From the NCBI GenBank assembly GCA_913009535.1, contig CAJVXR010000027.1:1-15085 (forward strand): a stretch of 15,085 nt of DNA, read 5' to 3'. The translations under genes were made by a program, and so were the position numbers. Shown in pieces: positions 1 through 7,295 of the stretch. How positions within the stretch are numbered: the stretch's first letter is position 1; each line of letters starts with the position of its first letter. The notes beneath the pieces were generated by a model, which was not told the origin of the DNA, searched no databases, and worked only from the letters and a program-made list of their open reading frames with translations. Origin of the DNA: an uncultured Flavobacteriales bacterium (lineage in GTDB: Bacteria; Bacteroidota; Bacteroidia; Flavobacteriales; Flavobacteriaceae).

Positions 1-15
1 ATTTTAATAAGGCTG

Positions 16-46
16 CAAATATAAAATGTTTAATTTATATTACAAT
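16..46 (-). promoter_or_regulatory. Bacteroidota-type promoter pointing left, out of the window
   Basis: On the minus strand a perfect TAnnTTTG -7 box (TATATTTG, positions 23 down to 16) is preceded by ATTG (46 to 43) with a 19-base spacer. This matches the -33 TTG / -7 TAnnTTTG consensus known for Bacteroidota housekeeping sigma factors. It would drive a gene lying to the left of position 1, divergent from aroK. That gene is not visible, so the assignment rests on the motif alone. Confidence 0.55.
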
Positions 47-119
47 GATTTTTTTAATAATATTAATTATTAATTCTAATGTGTATTTTTATACTATTAA
101 AATTAACTTAGAAATTTAT

Positions 120-632
120 ATGAATATAGTTTTATTGGGTTACATGGGTAGTGGGAAAACATCTGTAGGTATAAGGTTGTCATCATTGATTAATAAGCAA
201 TTCTTTGACCTTGATGAATTTATTGAAGAAAAGTATAATCAAAAAATTCATAATATTTTTTCAACCAAAGGAGAAATTTATTTTAGAAAAATAGAATCTG
301 AATGCCTAAAAATTTTAATGAATAATTACGATAATGTAATTATTTCACTAGGAGGAGGGACTCCTTGCTATTCAAATAACATAGAAATCATTAAAAAATC
401 CAAATCATTTTACTTGAAATATTCGATATCAAATCTTTCAAATAGACTTCTTAAAATTAATTCTACCAGACCAATTTTATCGCAAATTAATGATTTACCT
501 AAGATGAAAGATTTTGTGGCTAAACACTTATTTGAAAGAAATTATTATTTTAATCAAGCTTCTAAAGTTATCGTTTGTGATTTAAAAAATCCAGATCAAA
601 TTGCTTCTGAGATACTAACAACACTAAGTTAA
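120..632 (+). CDS. aroK: Shikimate kinase
   Basis: Phosphorylates shikimate to shikimate 3-phosphate with ATP in the cytoplasm, in the chorismate pathway to aromatic amino acids. The 170-residue protein has the family's usual length. It shows a Walker A loop GYMGSGKTS at residues 7-15, the DLD shikimate/Mg site (D30, D32), an arginine at R56 in the FRKIE segment, the GGG motif at 78-80, the lid arginine R117 in STRP, and R140 before NYY, all at the expected family spacing. I chose the ATG at 120 because MNIVLLGYMGSGK matches the family N-terminus. An in-frame ATG at 45 would add 25 unrelated hydrophobic residues and overlaps the leftward promoter. No Shine-Dalgarno is seen, which is normal for this phylum. 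Its 3' end overlaps that of the convergent phosphoribosyltransferase by 9 bases. Confidence 0.93.
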   Translation: MNIVLLGYMGSGKTSVGIRLSSLINKQFFDLDEFIEEKYNQKIHNIFSTKGEIYFRKIESECLKILMNNYDNVIISLGGGTPCYSNNIEIIKKSKSFYLKYSISNLSNRLLKINSTRPILSQINDLPKMKDFVAKHLFERNYYFNQASKVIVCDLKNPDQIASEILTTLS

Positions 633-1121
633 AAACGCTTCTGCTTTATTGTCTTCAAATCTTACTTTTACGTGGTTGATGGTTGTCGTAGACAAAGAAA
701 TTCCTTTAAAATCTGCTTTAACTGGAAATTTCTTATGATTTCTATTTACTAAAACTGCAGTTTTAAATTGCTTTATTTCTGTTTCTAAAAAGTGTTTAAT
801 TGCATAAATTAGTGTCGCACCTGAATTTAAAACATCATCTACCAATACCAAAGATTTGTTTTCATAATCTTCTTTTCTAATAGAAGTAAAGACCTTATCT
901 AAGGGATTTTCTTTATTAATTTTTACACTACAAGTTGTAACTTTAATATCAGAAATATTAGCAAGTATTTTTTCAATCATAGTAGCTATTATATGTCCAT
1001 TTTTTTCAATTCCAGCTATGATAACTTCTTTTTCATCAATATTACATTCAATTATTTGATGAGCAATTCTTGCTATTTTTTGATTAATTTGATCAGTATT
1101 AAGAATTATTTCTTTTTTCAT
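624..1121 (-). CDS. Phosphoribosyltransferase family protein (PyrR-like)
   Basis: A 165-residue type I phosphoribosyltransferase fold protein. The PRPP-binding signature LVLVDDVLNSGAT lies at residues 91-103, with the two acidic residues D95 and D96 and the following SGAT loop. Its length and overall layout resemble PyrR/hypoxanthine-type enzymes, which move a ribose-phosphate from PRPP onto a base. The RDD-type segment I associate with PyrR is not evident: the corresponding region reads CSVKINKENPLDK. I therefore do not assign uracil phosphoribosyltransferase or RNA-binding attenuation activity. I recall homologues of this type beside shikimate kinase in Flavobacteriia. It is transcribed alone toward aroK, probably from the -7 box at 1189-1196, and ends with TAG inside the last codons of aroK. 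Family membership is secure; the substrate is unknown. Confidence 0.85.
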   Translation of the reverse strand: MKKEIILNTDQINQKIARIAHQIIECNIDEKEVIIAGIEKNGHIIATMIEKILANISDIKVTTCSVKINKENPLDKVFTSIRKEDYENKSLVLVDDVLNSGATLIYAIKHFLETEIKQFKTAVLVNRNHKKFPVKADFKGISLSTTTINHVKVRFEDNKAEAFLT

Positions 1122-1188
1122 AGTTTTACCACTTTTTTTTAAACATTTCCTAAGAATATTTTTTCTTAAAATATACTTAAACTTAATA

Positions 1189-1196
1189 CAAAAATA
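1189..1196 (-). promoter_or_regulatory. Candidate -7 box for the phosphoribosyltransferase gene
   Basis: The minus strand reads TATTTTTG here, a full match to TAnnTTTG, about 68 bases upstream of the ATG at 1121. No clear TTG is found at the -33 position, so this is a partial promoter call. The leader between box and gene also contains a weak AT-only inverted repeat (TAAGAA at 1151-1156 and TTCTTA at 1163-1168), which I do not call as a structure. Confidence 0.4.
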
Positions 1197-1237
1197 TTAT
1201 TTAATTGTATCTTGTACCCTTAATATTTAAAAATATA

Positions 1238-2215
1238 ATGAAAAATAAAATTTATTTTTTTCTATCCTTAAGTTTAACTTTTCTTCTTTTTTCTTGTCCA
1301 CCTGATGATTCTGGTCTTGTTTCAATTCCCGAAGTAGATAGAACTATCCAACAAGTTGTTGATGATTCAATATTAAGAAACTATTTAGAAACGCATTATT
1401 ATAATGCTGGAGAACTTTCTGAGATGGAAAGTTTTACTATTAGTGATATAGTTATAACTGAACTTGACGAATCTGGTGTTTTACCAGACTCAGACATCAA
1501 TACAATGCTTATTGATGATGTTATCACAGGAACAACGGTTTATGAAGATGCTGAGTATGACTATTATTACTTAAATTTAAATCAAGGTGGTGGTGAAGAC
1601 TCACCAAATTTTTCAGATAAAGTTAGAGTAAATTATGAAGGTAATTTACTTAACGGAGAAATCTTTGACAACACTTACACCCCTGTAGTTTTTGATTTAA
1701 CTGCCGTTGTGGCTGGATGGGGAAGAGTTATGCGTGTATTTAATACTGCTGAAGACTTTAGTGTTAATTCTGATGGAACAATTAATTATACAAACCCTGG
1801 TATTGGTGTTATGTTTCTACCATCTGGATTAGGATATTATTCAAGTGCTGCTGGGATTATCCCTGTTTACTCATGCTTAGTTTTCAAATTTTCTTGTTTT
1901 CAAATGGAGAGCAATGATCATGATACTGATAATGTTCCTTCTCATCTAGAAGATATAAATGGTAATTTAGATTTAACTGATGATGATTCAGATGATGATA
2001 CATTTTATGATTTTATAGATAGTGATGATGATAATGATGGCACCTTAACAATAGATGAAGATTTAGAGCCTGATACTGATTTAACAGTGGATAGAGATGG
2101 TGATGGAGACCCTACCAATGATATCGGTGATGGAGACCCTACTAATGACGATACTGATGGAGATGGAATCCCAAACTATTTAGATGCTGATGACTCGGAA
2201 TCTAGGAATGATTAA
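1238..2215 (+). CDS. FKBP-type peptidyl-prolyl isomerase lipoprotein with Asp-rich calcium-type repeat tail
   Basis: A 325-residue exported lipoprotein. The N-terminus is a type II signal peptide with lipobox LFSC and lipidated Cys at residue 20, so it is anchored in a membrane facing the periplasm or cell surface. Residues about 127-221 form an FKBP domain that speeds cis/trans isomerisation of prolyl bonds. Pocket residues equivalent to those of FKBP12 are visible: Y133, F143-D144, F152, the VVAGW segment ending at W161, and the IIP...LVFKF end. Residues 224-325 are about 40% Asp/Glu (36 Asp, 5 Glu) and contain DSDDDNDG, DGDGDPTND and DTDGDGIPNYLDADD motifs like thrombospondin type 3 calcium-binding repeats. 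I chose the ATG at 1238 because it places the basic n-region next to the hydrophobic core. An in-frame TTG at 1205 would add 11 residues. It lies 37 bases upstream of a secreted phosphodiesterase gene. Its folding clients are unknown. Confidence 0.9.
   Translation: MKNKIYFFLSLSLTFLLFSCPPDDSGLVSIPEVDRTIQQVVDDSILRNYLETHYYNAGELSEMESFTISDIVITELDESGVLPDSDINTMLIDDVITGTTVYEDAEYDYYYLNLNQGGGEDSPNFSDKVRVNYEGNLLNGEIFDNTYTPVVFDLTAVVAGWGRVMRVFNTAEDFSVNSDGTINYTNPGIGVMFLPSGLGYYSSAAGIIPVYSCLVFKFSCFQMESNDHDTDNVPSHLEDINGNLDLTDDDSDDDTFYDFIDSDDDNDGTLTIDEDLEPDTDLTVDRDGDGDPTNDIGDGDPTNDDTDGDGIPNYLDADDSESRND
2099..2152 (+). repeat. Two 27-base tandem repeats within the Asp-rich tail
   Basis: Two adjacent copies of a 27-base unit encode GDGDPTNDI (residues 288-296) and GDGDPTNDD (297-305). 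The first 23 bases differ at a single position, a synonymous C/T change in a Thr codon, which points to a recent duplication inside the coding sequence. The unit length is a multiple of three, so copy-number change keeps the frame. Confidence 0.85.
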
Positions 2216-2252
2216 TTTGCTAAATTAAACAGTAAATATATTCCATTATTAA

Positions 2253-3098
2253 ATGTTTAAACACTTACAACTTTATACATTATTGTTTTTATGTTTTTCC
2301 ACTATAGCTAATGTTTTTAGTCAATGTAATGGTTCTTATGATTTATGTGATAAAAGATATAATGAAGTAGCTTATCTTACTACACATAATTCCTTTAATT
2401 CTAGTCAAGATAGTTTCCTTTTTCCAAATCATAATACTAATATCGAAGCACAACTTAATTTTGGTGTAAGAGCATTTATGATTGATGTTTATAATGTTAA
2501 TGGTGAGTCTGTTGTTTATCATGGTTATTCATTCTTAGGTTCAAAACCATTGTCGACATATTTAGATACTATAAAATACTTTTTAGAGAGTAATCCTAAT
2601 GAAATAATTACTCTAATTTTAGAGTGCTATACAACTGCAAATGCAATTGAAAGAGATTTAAATAAAGCTGAGTTAACAAACTATTTACATGCTCAAGATT
2701 CTACTTCCACTTGGCCAAAATTAAAAGACTTGATAAACTCTAATAAACGCTTAGTAGTATTTTCTGATAAAAGCGATGCAGCCCCAAAACAAGATTGGTA
2801 TCATTATGTCTGGGATTTTGCTGTAGAAAATAAATACGGAGAGATAAACTGTGAATACAATAGAGGAAATCCTTCAAATAAGTTATTTATATTTAATCAT
2901 TTTGTCACATCTACTATAGGGAGTTTTACAAAAGCCAAGCGAGTAAATTCAAATCCATATTTTTTTAATTACATTAAAAAATGTCAACTCTTAAAAAACA
3001 AATTACCAAATTTTATAACAGTTGATTTTTATGAAACAGGTAATGCTTTAAATGTAGTTAAGCAGTTGAATTCACAATCTCTATTAGTTGAGTTGTAG
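2253..3098 (+). CDS. Secreted PI-PLC X-domain phosphodiesterase
   Basis: A 281-residue exported enzyme of the phosphatidylinositol-specific phospholipase C X-domain superfamily. Its layout resembles the plant At5g67130-like subfamily also found in bacteria. An N-terminal hydrophobic stretch (residues 8-24) looks like a type I signal peptide. Next come CNGSYDLCD with a possible C25-C32 disulfide, then YLTTHNSF with the first catalytic His (H45), GVRAFMIDVY with R73 and D78, VVYHGY with the second His (H90), and LPNFITVDFYETGN (D258) near the end. Bacterial members cleave a phosphodiester bond of inositol lipids or related substrates without calcium; the substrate here cannot be told from sequence. 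There is no type IX secretion tail and no clear lipobox. The gene sits 37 bases after the FKBP lipoprotein on the same strand, so co-transcription is plausible, and it ends 18 bases before the convergent transketolase genes. Confidence 0.88.
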   Translation: MFKHLQLYTLLFLCFSTIANVFSQCNGSYDLCDKRYNEVAYLTTHNSFNSSQDSFLFPNHNTNIEAQLNFGVRAFMIDVYNVNGESVVYHGYSFLGSKPLSTYLDTIKYFLESNPNEIITLILECYTTANAIERDLNKAELTNYLHAQDSTSTWPKLKDLINSNKRLVVFSDKSDAAPKQDWYHYVWDFAVENKYGEINCEYNRGNPSNKLFIFNHFVTSTIGSFTKAKRVNSNPYFFNYIKKCQLLKNKLPNFITVDFYETGNALNVVKQLNSQSLLVEL

Positions 3099-3116
3099 AG
3101 ATTAGTTAAAAGAGGA

Positions 3117-4073
3117 TCACTTTTTTCTTTTTAAAACCTTCTCTACTTTTTTAACAATTGAGTCGGCATTAAGTCCATATTTTTCCATTAACTGCGCTGG
3201 AGTTCCAGATTCTCCAAAAGTATCATTCGTAGCAACAAATTCTTGTGGCGTAGGGTGTTCTAAGGATAAAATTCTTGATATTGATTCACCTAAACCACCT
3301 AAATGATTGTGTTCTTCAGCAGACACTAAACAACCTGTTTTTTTAACGGATTTTAATATGGAATTCTTATCTAAGGGCTTTATAGTGTGAATGTTAATTA
3401 CTTCAGCAGAAATGCCTCTTTCTAATAATATTTCTGATGCTTTCAATGCTTCCCAAACTAAGTGACCAGTAGCTACAATAGTAACATCACTACCATTTGT
3501 TAAGTTAATTGCTTTACCAATTTCAAAAACTTGATCTTCTGGCGTAAAAACTGGAACAGACGGTCTTCCAAATCTTAAGTAAACAGGACCCTTATAATCA
3601 GCAATAGCTATTGTTGCAGCTTTAGTTTGATTATAATCACAAGTATTAATAACAACCATTCCTGGGAGCATTTTCATTAGTCCAATATCCTCTAAAATCT
3701 GATGTGTAGCACCATCTTCACCTAGGGTTAGACCAGCATGAGAAGCACATATTTTTACGTTTTTGTCCGAGTAAGCAATGGATTGTCTAATCTGATCATA
3801 GACTCTACCAGTAGAGAAATTAGCAAATGTTCCAGTGAATGGAATTTTTCCTCCAATTGTAAGTCCAGCAGCTATACCCATCATATTTGCTTCAGCTATA
3901 CCAATTTGAAAGAATCTTTCTGGATTTTCATCTATAAACTCATTCATTTTAAGTGACCCTATTAAATCAGCACATAACGCTACTACATTTGGATTAGTTC
4001 TTCCAAGTTCAGCTAGTCCAGCTCCGAAACCACTTCTTGTATCTTTTTTTTCTGTGTATGTGTATTTTTTCAT
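3117..4073 (-). CDS. Transketolase, C-terminal subunit
   Basis: A 318-residue protein covering the pyrimidine-binding and C-terminal domains of transketolase. With its partner encoded just upstream it should transfer two-carbon ketol units between pentose, tetrose, triose and hexose phosphates, using thiamine diphosphate, in the non-oxidative pentose phosphate pathway. FFQIGIAEANMMG holds the cofactor-activating Glu (E61). GEDGATHQ at 118-125 and VYLRFGRPSVP near 164-174 are characteristic of the family. The C-terminal domain contains TGHLVWEAL and GGLGESIS. The start ATG at 4073 lies 20 bases after the stop of the N-terminal subunit gene, so the two are almost certainly one transcript. The split form is common in Bacteroidota and many other bacteria. 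Another C2-transferring or 1-deoxyxylulose-like activity is less likely but not excluded. Confidence 0.92.
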   Translation of the reverse strand: MKKYTYTEKKDTRSGFGAGLAELGRTNPNVVALCADLIGSLKMNEFIDENPERFFQIGIAEANMMGIAAGLTIGGKIPFTGTFANFSTGRVYDQIRQSIAYSDKNVKICASHAGLTLGEDGATHQILEDIGLMKMLPGMVVINTCDYNQTKAATIAIADYKGPVYLRFGRPSVPVFTPEDQVFEIGKAINLTNGSDVTIVATGHLVWEALKASEILLERGISAEVINIHTIKPLDKNSILKSVKKTGCLVSAEEHNHLGGLGESISRILSLEHPTPQEFVATNDTFGESGTPAQLMEKYGLNADSIVKKVEKVLKRKK

Positions 4074-4093
4074 AGTTTATTTTGTGGTTTATA

Positions 4094-4930
4094 TTAATAG
4101 TCTCCTACTGTTTCAGGATTCTGAGCTAAAGCACTTTTAAGTTGATCATCATTGGGAGCTTTTCCATGCCATGCATGTGTATGCATCATGAAATCAACGC
4201 CATTCCCCATCATAGTCTTTAATAGCACACAAACAGGTTTTTTGTTATTGGTAAGACTTTTAGCCTTTTCCATCCCATTAATAATATCTTGAATATTATT
4301 ACCATTATTTATTTCAACAACTATCCATCCAAAAGATTCAAACTTGTTTTTTATACTGCCCATGGGTAAAACGTCATCAGTTGCTCCGTCAATTTGTTTT
4401 CCATTTAAGTCTATAGTAGCAATAATATTATCTATATTTTTTGCAGAAGCATACATCATTGCTTCCCAATTTTGTCCTTCTTGTAATTCACCATCTCCGT
4501 GAAGACTATAAATTACTTTAGAATCATTATTTAATTTTTTTGCTTCAGCGGCACCAATCGCAACTGACAATCCTTGCCCAAGTGAACCTGAAGCAATTCT
4601 AATACCTGGTAAACCTTCATGAGTAGTAGGATGACCCTGAAGTCTTGAATTTAATAAACGAAAAGTATTTAATTCATTTACATCAAAATATCCAGCTCTA
4701 GCTAAAACACTATAAAAGACAGGAGAAATATGACCATTTGACAGAAAAAATAAATCTTCACCGTGACCATTCATTTCAAAGCTATCTTTTCTATCCATTA
4801 TCTTATTATATAAGACTACTAAAAACTCAGCACATCCTAGCGAACCACCTGGATGACCAGAGTTTACCTTATGCACCATTCTTAATATATCTCTTCTAAC
4901 TTGTGTGGTTAATTCTTGAAGTTCTAACAT
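4094..4930 (-). CDS. Transketolase, N-terminal subunit
   Basis: A 278-residue protein covering the diphosphate-binding half of transketolase. Motifs in order are SGHPGGSLG (24-32, H26), NGHISP (65-70, H67), GSLGQGLS (115-122), the thiamine diphosphate/Mg motif starting at GDGE (145-148) and closing at DLNGKQ (174-179), and the MMHTHAWHGKAP segment (249-259) with the substrate-facing His near H255. It lacks the pyrimidine domain, which is supplied by the gene immediately downstream, so the pair should form the working enzyme. It is the first gene of the two-gene unit, divergent from tgt across a 154-base gap. On the minus strand that gap contains only a one-mismatch -7 box (TATTTTTA, at 4949-4956), so the promoter is not firmly located. 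Confidence 0.92.
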   Translation of the reverse strand: MLELQELTTQVRRDILRMVHKVNSGHPGGSLGCAEFLVVLYNKIMDRKDSFEMNGHGEDLFFLSNGHISPVFYSVLARAGYFDVNELNTFRLLNSRLQGHPTTHEGLPGIRIASGSLGQGLSVAIGAAEAKKLNNDSKVIYSLHGDGELQEGQNWEAMMYASAKNIDNIIATIDLNGKQIDGATDDVLPMGSIKNKFESFGWIVVEINNGNNIQDIINGMEKAKSLTNNKKPVCVLLKTMMGNGVDFMMHTHAWHGKAPNDDQLKSALAQNPETVGDY

Positions 4931-5061
4931 TATCGTTATTTATTTGTGTAAAAATAAATTAATATAAATTTATTAAGTTATTATGCTTTAGCCATTTATC
5001 AACAATGTATTTGATTTACTAACATTTGTGTTTTATAGATGTAAATTGAAATTATGTTATT

Positions 5062-5069
5062 TATATTTG
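5062..5069 (+). promoter_or_regulatory. Candidate -7 box for tgt and downstream genes
   Basis: TATATTTG is a full match to the Bacteroidota TAnnTTTG box and lies 15 bases before the tgt ATG, implying a very short leader. The nearest TTG upstream (5046-5048) is only 13 bases away, shorter than the usual 17-23, so no good -33 partner is seen. The rest of the 4931-5084 gap shows no other element I can support. Confidence 0.45.
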
Positions 5070-5084
5070 TGATAAACTAATTAT

Positions 5085-6215
5085 ATGAAATTTGACCTGA
5101 TAAAGACTGATCCAAAATCTTCTGCTAGAGCTGGGTTGATAAGTACCGATCATGGACAAATAGAAACTCCTATTTTTATGCCCGTTGGTACAATAGCTAG
5201 TGTTAAGGGTGTTCATCAAAGAGAACTTAAAAATGATATAAATGTTGATATAATCTTAGCTAACACTTATCATCTTTACTTAAGACCTAATACAGATGTA
5301 ATTGAAAAAGCTGGAGGTATTCATAAATTTATCAATTGGGATAGAAACATACTAACTGACTCTGGAGGTTATCAGGTTTATTCTTTAGCCGCCAATAGAA
5401 AAATCAACGAAAATGGTGTTAAATTCAAAAGTCATATTGATGGCACTATTCATGAATTTACTCCTGAGAACGTTATGGATATTCAACGTAAAATAGGAGC
5501 AGATATAATAATGGCTTTTGATGAATGCCCCCCATATCCATGTTCCTTTGACTACGCTAAAAAATCGATGCATATGACTCATAGATGGTTAGATAGATGT
5601 ATTCAAAAATTAAAAATTACTCCTTATAATTATGACTATGAGCAAGCTTTTTTTCCAATAATACAAGGAAGTGTTTATAAAGATTTGAGAAAAATGTCTG
5701 CTGAATATATTGCAGAAAGTAATTGTTTTGGAAATGCAATTGGAGGTTTATCTGTTGGAGAATCTGCTGAAGAAATGTATGAAATGTCAGACTTAGTTTG
5801 TCAAATATTACCTGAATCAAAACCCAGATATCTCATGGGAGTTGGTACTCCAATTAATCTTCTTGAAAATATTAGTTTAGGAGTAGATATGTTTGATTGT
5901 GTTATGCCGACTAGAAATGCACGTAATGGTATGCTGTTTACTTCAGAAGGAACAATAAATATTAAAAACAGTAAATGGAAAGATGATTTTAGTTGTATTG
6001 ATAGTATGGCACACACCTATGTTGATACAGATTATTCAAAAGCATATTTAAAACATTTATTTTCAGTAAACGAATTGTTAGGTATGCAGATCTCTACAAT
6101 TCATAATTTAGGTTTTTATAATTGGTTAGTAAAAGAGTCAAGGAGAAGAATTATTGAGGGAAATTTTGTAGATTGGAAAAATACAATGGTTAAAAAATTA
6201 AGTAATAGATTATAA
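5085..6215 (+). CDS. tgt: tRNA-guanine(34) transglycosylase (queuine tRNA-ribosyltransferase)
   Basis: Exchanges guanine 34 in GUN anticodons for the queuosine precursor preQ1. The 376-residue protein has the family length. TDSGGYQ carries D92, FDECPP carries D146, QGS is at 194-196, GGLSVGE at 220-226, YLMGVGTP ends near 256, and MFDCVMPTRNARNG holds the expected nucleophile D271. The usual structural zinc site, C-x-C-x2-C followed by His, is altered: aligning on YSKAYLKHLF puts A309, T311 and D314 at the three cysteine positions, while H340 of TIHN remains. The catalytic half is intact, so I expect activity, with the C-terminal fold stabilised in another way. The first of a tight plus-strand run, it ends 3 bases before lptG. 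Confidence 0.95.
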   Translation: MKFDLIKTDPKSSARAGLISTDHGQIETPIFMPVGTIASVKGVHQRELKNDINVDIILANTYHLYLRPNTDVIEKAGGIHKFINWDRNILTDSGGYQVYSLAANRKINENGVKFKSHIDGTIHEFTPENVMDIQRKIGADIIMAFDECPPYPCSFDYAKKSMHMTHRWLDRCIQKLKITPYNYDYEQAFFPIIQGSVYKDLRKMSAEYIAESNCFGNAIGGLSVGESAEEMYEMSDLVCQILPESKPRYLMGVGTPINLLENISLGVDMFDCVMPTRNARNGMLFTSEGTINIKNSKWKDDFSCIDSMAHTYVDTDYSKAYLKHLFSVNELLGMQISTIHNLGFYNWLVKESRRRIIEGNFVDWKNTMVKKLSNRL

Positions 6216-6218
6216 TTA

Positions 6219-7295
6219 ATGAAAATATTAGATTGGTATATTCTAAAAAAGTACTTAACAACTTTCATTACCATTCAATTGTTATTTGTACCAATTGCTA
6301 TTATAGTCAATCTTGCTGATAATATTGATAAGATTTTAGCCAATGAAGTTCCGTTTAACCAAGTAGCAGAATATTATTTTAATTTTACAATTTATTTTTC
6401 TAGCTCATTATTACCTTTATTTCTTTTCCTCTCTGTTATTTGGTTTACTTCTAAGCTAGCTTCAGATACAGAAGTCATAGCTTTTTTAAGCTCTGGAATA
6501 TCTTTCTTTAGGTTTTTAAGACCATTTCTTATAGGAGCATTTATAATAGCTACTATCACATTTTTGGTAGGTTTGTTTATAGTGCCTAATGCAAGTAAGG
6601 ATTTTAATGAGTTTTCTTACAAGTATTTAAAGGGGTCTAGAAAGAGCTATGATAGTAAAAATATTTATAGACAAATAAGTCCAAATGATTTTATTTATTT
6701 AAGTCAATTCAACCCGAAGAGTAATGTTGGGTCAAATTTTACTTTAGAACATTTTGAAAATAATATTTTAAAATATAAAATTGAATCTAGTAATATAAGA
6801 TACTTGCCTTCAGATAGTTTATTTAGACTTTCAAATTATACTAAAAGAATCATTGGTGAAGAAGATGATATTATTATAAATAAAAGAAAGTTAGACACCT
6901 CATTTTCGTTTAAGTTAAAAGATCTTCTTCCTATTAAGTATATTGCGGAAACATTAAGTTATACTGAATTAGTCTCTTTTATAGAACAAGAAAAGTCAAG
7001 AGGCTCTTCTAATGTAGGTAGATATCAATTAGTGAAATACAAGAAGTGGAGTATTCCTTTTTCAGTTTTTGTTCTAACTATAATAGCTTTTTCTGTTTCT
7101 TCTGCCAAAAGAAGAGGTGGTACAGGAGTTAATTTAGCTTTTGGTATAGTAGTAGCTATGGTATTTGTTTTTTTTGATAAAGTATTTGGTGTTTTGGCTC
7201 AACAATCTGACTTTTCTCCATTTTTAGCTGTTTGGCTCCCTAATATATTATTCTCTATTCTTGCAATTTATTTATTATATCATGCAAAAAAGTAA
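6219..7295 (+). CDS. lptG: LptF/LptG family LPS export permease
   Basis: A 358-residue inner-membrane protein of the YjgP/YjgQ family, which with LptF and the LptB ATPase extracts lipopolysaccharide from the inner membrane and passes it to the periplasmic bridge. It shows the family layout: three N-terminal membrane helices (about 13-35, 58-80, 96-122), a soluble periplasmic region of about 150 residues expected to form the beta-jellyroll, and three C-terminal helices (about 274-292, 303-322, 332-353). The conserved cytoplasmic SSAKRRGGTG loop follows the fourth helix. The N-terminus MKILDWYILKKYL is typical. Whether it is LptF or LptG is not certain from sequence; the symbol follows common flavobacterial naming. 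It starts 3 bases after tgt and overlaps the next gene by 14 bases. Confidence 0.88.
   Translation: MKILDWYILKKYLTTFITIQLLFVPIAIIVNLADNIDKILANEVPFNQVAEYYFNFTIYFSSSLLPLFLFLSVIWFTSKLASDTEVIAFLSSGISFFRFLRPFLIGAFIIATITFLVGLFIVPNASKDFNEFSYKYLKGSRKSYDSKNIYRQISPNDFIYLSQFNPKSNVGSNFTLEHFENNILKYKIESSNIRYLPSDSLFRLSNYTKRIIGEEDDIIINKRKLDTSFSFKLKDLLPIKYIAETLSYTELVSFIEQEKSRGSSNVGRYQLVKYKKWSIPFSVFVLTIIAFSVSSAKRRGGTGVNLAFGIVVAMVFVFFDKVFGVLAQQSDFSPFLAVWLPNILFSILAIYLLYHAKK

Noticed and set aside
1151..1168. TAAGAA/TTCTTA inverted repeat in the leader of the phosphoribosyltransferase gene
   Set aside because: Six AT-dominated pairs are expected by chance in DNA this AT-rich, and no terminator or known riboswitch feature surrounds it.
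3099..3116. Possible bidirectional terminator between the phosphodiesterase and transketolase genes
   Set aside because: The 18 bases contain no inverted repeat able to form a stable stem.
3738..3956. Open frame on the plus strand inside the transketolase C-terminal subunit gene
   Set aside because: It is antisense to a clearly conserved gene, has low-complexity composition and no recognisable motif.
3117..4930. Transketolase in two reading frames as a possible frameshifted pseudogene
   Set aside because: Each half has its own start and stop, a 20-base gap and complete domain boundaries; split transketolases are a known functional form.
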